A stretch of 64,000 nucleotides of DNA, from assembly GCA_028279425.1 (NCBI GenBank), contig JANQNV010000114.1, positions 1-64,000 of the forward strand, given 5' to 3'. The DNA is from Longimicrobiales bacterium (lineage in GTDB: Bacteria > Gemmatimonadota > Gemmatimonadetes > Longimicrobiales > Gaopeijiaceae). The translations under genes were made by a program, and so were the position numbers. A model generated the notes under the pieces. It had not been told where the DNA came from. It did no database searches and saw only the letters and a list, made by a program, of their open reading frames with translations. Shown here piece by piece: positions 60,367 through 64,000 of this stretch. The stretch's first letter is position 1; every line of letters begins with the position of its first letter.

Positions 60367-61287
60367 ATGAAAGGCACGACCCGATCCTACTACCTCGAAG
60401 CCGTCCGGGCCGCAATCCAGCGCATCGTGGCACGGCTGGACGCCCCCGTCGAGTTCCGCGCCCTCGCCCGCGAGGCGGCGACCTCGCCGTTCCACTTCCA
60501 CCGCATCTTCCGCGGTCTGGTGGGCGAAACGCCGCTCGAGCTCCATCGGCGACTGCGCCTGGAGCGTGCGGCCTGGCAGCTCGCGACGGGCTCCGACACC
60601 GTGGCCACCATCGCTCTCCGGGCAGGCTTCGAAACCCACGCGGCCTTCTCGCGAGCCTTCTTGCAGGCATTCGGCGCCTCGCCCTCGGCCTACCGGAGGG
60701 GCGCGCAGGATCCGTCTCGGTGTGCGCCCGGAGACACCCGGTATCTGCTGACCTCGAGGTCCGGCGTGCACTACTCCCCCCAGGGAGTCCCGCCCGTATT
60801 CCATCCCAACGACGAGGACGACACCATGGACGTCGCCATCATCACCCTACCCGATCAACGCGTCGCCTTCATCGCCCACCAGGGCTCCTACCACCGCATC
60901 GGTGAGGCCTTCGGACGGCTTCACGCGATGGCGGGACCGGCTGGCCTCCTGCGATCCGACAGTCGGATGATCGGCATCTACCACGACGACCCGGAGACGA
61001 CGCCGGAAGCCGAGCTACGATCGGAAGCGGCGGTGTCGGTCGGGCTCGACGACACACTGCCCGAGCCCCTGCAAGAGCGCACGATCGCCGGGCGGCGGTT
61101 CGCCCGGACCGTCCACGTGGGCCCCTATCGCACGATCGGCGACGCATGGGCGCGCTTCATGGGCGGGTGGCTGCAGAGCAGCGGTGAGCGGCTGGCGGAC
61201 GACGTGTCGTTCGAGGTCTACCTGAATGGCCCGGCCGAGGTCGACGAGTCGGAGCTGCGCACCGAACTCTACATCCCTCTCGAGTGA
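60367..61287 (+). CDS. AraC family regulator with GyrI-like effector domain
   Basis: The 306-residue protein has an N-terminal AraC helix-turn-helix pair (about residues 10-110, EFRALAREAATSPFHFHRIFRGLVGETPLELHRRLRLERAAWQLATG and VATIALRAGFETHAAFSRAFLQAFGASPSAYRR). A C-terminal GyrI-like/SOUL-type ligand domain follows (about residues 155-306, IITLPDQRVAFIAHQGSYHRIGEAFGRL to ELRTELYIPLE). This Rob/SoxS-like combination senses small hydrophobic compounds through the GyrI domain. Targets are unknown; it may regulate itself or the divergent YCII gene. Confidence 0.9.
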   Translation: MKGTTRSYYLEAVRAAIQRIVARLDAPVEFRALAREAATSPFHFHRIFRGLVGETPLELHRRLRLERAAWQLATGSDTVATIALRAGFETHAAFSRAFLQAFGASPSAYRRGAQDPSRCAPGDTRYLLTSRSGVHYSPQGVPPVFHPNDEDDTMDVAIITLPDQRVAFIAHQGSYHRIGEAFGRLHAMAGPAGLLRSDSRMIGIYHDDPETTPEAELRSEAAVSVGLDDTLPEPLQERTIAGRRFARTVHVGPYRTIGDAWARFMGGWLQSSGERLADDVSFEVYLNGPAEVDESELRTELYIPLE

Positions 61288-61299
61288 GGAGACGGCGGC

Positions 61300-61863
61300 T
61301 CAGCGATACCAGTCCGTCTCGTCTCCCCTCGTACCGTTCGAGATCCGGAAACGGAGTCCCACGCCCATCGTCGTGTAGCCGACGCCGCGAAAGAAGTCCA
61401 GGCGACTGAAGGCCGTGGGCTGGAACGCGCCGAGCTTGACGCCGACGTGCACCCCGGTGCCCCCCGTGAAATCGGTGCGGATACGTGAATCCACACCCAC
61501 CTGGGTGACGAGCCGAGCGGTCCAGCGATCATTTTCGATGAACTGGAGCGCGGGCCCGACCGAGATCGTCCACCCGTCGGTGCGGCAGTCGGACTCCGAC
61601 CCGAAGGTGCCGACACAGTCGGACTCGAGCTGATACCGCTGGAACCACACGTTGGGACTCCACGAACCGATCTTCTGGAGCCCCACCATCACGCCGTACG
61701 CCTGGAAGCGTGCCTGAGGCAGCGGGGTGAAGGCCGCGTCCACGCTCCCCTGGAAGGTGGGCGCGACGTCGAGGATCTGTGCCGACGCACCACGCGCGAA
61801 GAGCGATGGCGCCGCGACGGTCGCGGTGAAGAGAGCGATCGAGCGTAGGGAACGAGACGTCAC
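61300..61863 (-). CDS. exported outer-membrane-beta-barrel-like protein
   Basis: The 187-residue protein has a signal peptide (SLRSIALFTATVAAPSLFARGASA) and then strands of alternating character (QIGVD, GVHVGVKLGAF) ending in VGYTTMGVGLRFRI, consistent with a small outer membrane barrel. Two cysteines (DCVGTF, DCRTDG) might form a disulfide. I chose the GTG at 61863 because GGAGG is seven bases upstream. No family is recognised. It converges with the AraC gene (12 bases between stops). Confidence 0.62.
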   Translation of the reverse strand: MTSRSLRSIALFTATVAAPSLFARGASAQILDVAPTFQGSVDAAFTPLPQARFQAYGVMVGLQKIGSWSPNVWFQRYQLESDCVGTFGSESDCRTDGWTISVGPALQFIENDRWTARLVTQVGVDSRIRTDFTGGTGVHVGVKLGAFQPTAFSRLDFFRGVGYTTMGVGLRFRISNGTRGDETDWYR

Positions 61864-62032
61864 GGGGCACCTCCGGAGTTCTACATGCACACCTCCAAAC
61901 TCCCAACAGCCTACCCGGAATTCAAGCTCGAGGTCGGCGCGGACCCGTTCGGCCGGCGTCCACCCCCTTGCCCCCGGCGACGTGTGGCGCAAGGCTCAGC
62001 GACCCTCTCCACCCTTCGACCCGGAGTCTGCG

Positions 62033-62377
62033 ATGCAGTTGGAATGGCGCTACCACCGCCCTGGCTGAACGAGTTGTGCCCGCACTCGAGAGTTTCTCGA
62101 GAAGAACGACATCACCGATGGAACCGTGCGACATGCCACGAAGGACCCCGTGGTGGGCGCCGAGGCGCTCACGCTGCTCGACGGGGTGACCGACCTGTAC
62201 GTGGCCAAGGGCAAGAAAACCCTCCATCTGAATCTCGATGCCCAACGGCCGAGTGACGACGAACTGCTCGGTCTCCTTCTGGGTCGCTCCGGCAAGCTGC
62301 GGGCACCCGCGCTGCGGACCGGCTCTCGCCTGATCATCGGCTACAACGCCGACATCCTCACGGAGCAGCTCGGCTAG
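62033..62377 (+). CDS. ArsC/Spx-like protein with in-frame UGA, probable selenoprotein
   Basis: The frame from ATG 62033 reads MQLEWRYHRPG, then UGA (62066-62068), then TSCARTREFLEKNDITDG and onward to TAG 62375-62377. Decoding UGA as selenocysteine gives a 114-residue thioredoxin-fold protein of the ArsC family with a UxxC motif at residues 12-15, where such proteins have CxxC or CxxS. The later segments LYVAKGKKTLHLNL and LRAPALRTGSRLIIGYN support ArsC-like identity. A SECIS-like hairpin follows the UGA. Starting instead at GTG 62126 would remove the active site and the first strand. The next gene starts seven bases after the stop. ArsC-like selenoproteins are, to my knowledge, an existing annotated group. 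Confidence 0.82.
62085..62101 (+). other. SECIS-like hairpin after the UGA of the ArsC-like gene
   Basis: CTCGAGA (62085-62091) pairs perfectly with TCTCGAG (62095-62101) around a GTT loop, 23 bases after the UGA. The G at the first loop position and the distance fit the general form of bacterial SECIS elements. The hairpin is within the coding sequence, as expected for bacteria. Confidence 0.65.
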
Positions 62378-62383
62378 GACGCG

Positions 62384-63166
62384 ATGCAGACGGTCTCCTT
62401 CCCCTTCGCTCGTGCATGCGACGAGTGCGGCGACCCCATCGACGGGCTCGCATCCGCGGCCGGGCGCCGCGTGTGCAACAAGCTGACATGTCTCGGGGCC
62501 GCCCAGCTCCGGGAGCGCCGTGCGCGCGAGCAGGCCCGGCTCGAAGCCGCTCGGCGCCAGCTGACGGTGATCGGAGTCGATCCGGAGGCGACGCCCTGGT
62601 CGCTCGTGCCCTCCAATCGGAATCCGGCCGTCCCCCTCAGCGCCGAGTCGCGGGCGGCGTTCATCGCAAATCTGAGCGAGTCCGTGGCGGCGGCTCGACG
62701 GGGAGACGGCTCCACGGAGGTCCCCGAGTGGCTTCGGGGTCGCCCCGTCGAAGAGGCAGAGGCCGAACCACTCCTGGCCGGCTGCATCGCCTGCCGCGGC
62801 TACTGTTGCCTCGCGGGCGGAACCAAGGCGTTCCTGTCGCCTTCCGCGATCCGCAGGGTGTGGCCCTCGGGCCCCGAGGCGGCGAACGAGGAGGAGATCA
62901 TCGAAACCTATCGACGCCATCTCCCCGACGAACACATCGAGGACGGGTGCGTCTTTCAAGGTGCCGAGGGGTGCGTCTTGCCACGCGACCTCCGGAGCCC
63001 GACGTGCAACCTGTTCTTGTGCCCCGACATGCGCGTGGCGCGCACGACCTGGCTGGAATCCGACTCCCCGGGCGCCCCCTACCACTTCGTATCGGTGCCC
63101 GAGTTGGGGGACCCGGAGGTGGCCGAGGTCGCCACCGTCCGGATCCCCGCTCTCGTCAATCCGTGA
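62384..63166 (+). CDS. YkgJ-like cysteine-rich (Zn/Fe-chelating) protein
   Basis: The 260-residue protein has an N-terminal cysteine pair region (ACDECGDPIDG and VCNKLTCLG, about residues 12-36), a charged helix and a C-terminal domain beginning GCIACRGYCCLAGG (CxxCxxxCC). DGCVFQGAEGCVLPRDLRSPTCNLFLC supplies four more cysteines. The second part fits the YkgJ-type CxxCxxCC zinc/iron-chelating family. It is cytoplasmic by sequence. The gene follows the ArsC-like selenoprotein gene by six bases and is probably co-transcribed with it, which hints at a shared redox or metal role. Confidence 0.75.
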   Translation: MQTVSFPFARACDECGDPIDGLASAAGRRVCNKLTCLGAAQLRERRAREQARLEAARRQLTVIGVDPEATPWSLVPSNRNPAVPLSAESRAAFIANLSESVAAARRGDGSTEVPEWLRGRPVEEAEAEPLLAGCIACRGYCCLAGGTKAFLSPSAIRRVWPSGPEAANEEEIIETYRRHLPDEHIEDGCVFQGAEGCVLPRDLRSPTCNLFLCPDMRVARTTWLESDSPGAPYHFVSVPELGDPEVAEVATVRIPALVNP

Positions 63167-64000
63167 TGTTGCGCCCGCGGGCGTGCTTCTTGAACCACTC
63201 CCGCAAGAACAGCTGGGTCCGCAAGAAGTTGGAGGGTGTGCGCGAGGTGCCGTGCCACTCGTTCCTGAAGCGGATCATGGCTGTCTCGACCCCCACCATC
63301 TTCAACGCCGCGTAGAACTCCTCGGTCTGCGGCATCGGTGTACGCAGATCGTTCTCACCGGTCATGAGCATCGTCGGCGTGGTGACGTTGCCGACGTACA
63401 TGAGCGACGAGCGCCGCAGGTGCTCGCTCGGATCCTCCCACGGGAGATGCTCGAAGTTGTTGTACCAGCCGATCCCATCGGTCGTACCCACGAACGAAAG
63501 CCAGTTGGTGACGGGGCAGTTGGCCGAGGCGGCGGCAAAGCGATCGGTGTGCCCGACGATCCACGAGGTGAGCACCCCTCCTCCCGAGCAGCCGTACACG
63601 AAGAGGTTCTCTTCGTCGATGTAGCCACGTGAGATCACTTCGTCGACTCCGTTCATCAGGTCGTCGAAGTCCTTGCCCGGATACGCATTCTTGATCTCGT
63701 TGGCGAAGGCGCTGCCGTAGCCGGTGCTGCCGCGCGGGTTCGTGTAGACCACGACGTATCCGTTCGCGGCGTGCTCCTGCCACCCGAAGTTGAACCCCGT
63801 CGTGTACATCGAGTGGGGGCCGCCGTGGATCGACAGCATCATCGGATACCGGCGCGACTCGTCGAAATCGGGCGGCTTCACGATCCACCCCTGCACGGGC
63901 AGGTCGTCGGTCGAGGTATACCAGAACTCCTCCACCTCGCCGAGCGTGACCCCGGCGAAGATGTCGTCGTTCACCCTCGTGATCTGCTGGATGCCCGCCG
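63156..64000 (-). CDS. S9 family prolyl-oligopeptidase-type peptidase (N-terminal part cut by window end)
   Basis: The C-terminal 281 residues of an S9 peptidase are visible, and the frame stays open to the window end, so the propeller domain and start lie outside. The catalytic domain includes YPMMLSIHGGPH (oxyanion region), VVVYTNPRGSTGYG, VYGCSGGGVLTSW with the nucleophile Ser (GxSxGG), MLMTGENDLRTPMPQ with the Asp and NEWHGTSR with the His. It resembles acylaminoacyl-peptidases/DPP-like enzymes. A GTG at 63974 is in frame but internal. Its end overlaps the YkgJ-like gene by 11 bases. Confidence 0.92.
   Translation of the reverse strand, partial: AGIQQITRVNDDIFAGVTLGEVEEFWYTSTDDLPVQGWIVKPPDFDESRRYPMMLSIHGGPHSMYTTGFNFGWQEHAANGYVVVYTNPRGSTGYGSAFANEIKNAYPGKDFDDLMNGVDEVISRGYIDEENLFVYGCSGGGVLTSWIVGHTDRFAAASANCPVTNWLSFVGTTDGIGWYNNFEHLPWEDPSEHLRRSSLMYVGNVTTPTMLMTGENDLRTPMPQTEEFYAALKMVGVETAMIRFRNEWHGTSRTPSNFLRTQLFLREWFKKHARGRNITD

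Noticed and set aside
62126-62377. A short ArsC-like gene starting at GTG 62126
   Set aside because: It lacks the first strand and the active-site loop, both of which are present in frame upstream across a UGA.

Overview
This GC-rich 64 kb bacterial segment has no rRNA, tRNA or phage genes. The organism is most likely a Gemmatimonadota (or related) chromosome. This rests on four large 'ADOP'-type MacB/FtsX permeases each paired with a PadR repressor, a VPS10/BNR-repeat exported protein, a TonB-dependent receptor with a carboxypeptidase-like N-terminal domain, many small lipoproteins, and a zinc-ribbon membrane protein of a type I associate with that phylum. No marker gene proves it. Gene junctions are very tight: ATGA, GTGA and TTGA overlaps are common.

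Layout. (1) 1-15.3 kb: a PadR-ADOP pair. Then a five-gene minus-strand operon (8.6 to 3.2 kb) encodes two different ATP-grasp ligases, an S51 (peptidase E/cyanophycinase)-like protein and two alpha/beta-hydrolases. A divergent ADOP-PadR pair follows, then two more ATP-grasp paralogues and an mtnA homologue. The ligases and hydrolases look like an uncharacterised amide/peptide-forming and peptide-releasing system. (2) 15.3-19.3 kb: a zinc-ribbon membrane protein, a PpiC-type foldase lipoprotein, an M50B-like membrane protein, a short independent transcript with an almost perfect Shine-Dalgarno sequence and a 20-residue reading frame, and a thioredoxin-like protein. (3) 19.4-26.6 kb: a TetR-TolC-HlyD-ATPase-ATPase-permease-permease efflux operon resembling the cecR/ybhGFSR arrangement, with YbhF split into two genes. 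(4) 26.6-35.6 kb: an ADOP-PadR pair, a BtuF-like protein, a secreted HpcH/HpaI-like lipoprotein, a small palindromic element, an ankyrin protein and a DUF3179 gene interrupted in frame by UGA. (5) 35.7-41.2 kb: response regulator, sodium:solute symporter plus DUF4212 subunit, Tat-exported FAD oxidoreductase, cytochrome c lipoprotein. (6) 41.2-47.5 kb: an mhqO/mhqD-like pair and a polyphosphate operon (two PPK2, one PPK1). (7) 47.6-56.2 kb: TonB-dependent receptor, repeat-bearing lipoprotein, VPS10-like protein, PNPOx-like protein and arrays of tandem repeats. (8) 56.2-64 kb: PadR-ADOP, a decayed ECF sigma gene beside YCII, AraC-GyrI, a UGA-interrupted ArsC-like gene, a YkgJ-like protein and an S9 peptidase cut by the window end.

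The most notable observations are two genes (33668-34750 and 62033-62377) in which an in-frame UGA occupies the first Cys position of a CxxC motif and is followed at the right distance by a SECIS-like hairpin, so both are probably selenoproteins. Next come the ATP-grasp/esterase/S51 cluster, a shared direct-repeat operator in front of two PadR-ADOP operons, and a recurring pattern of short tandem repeats at gene junctions.
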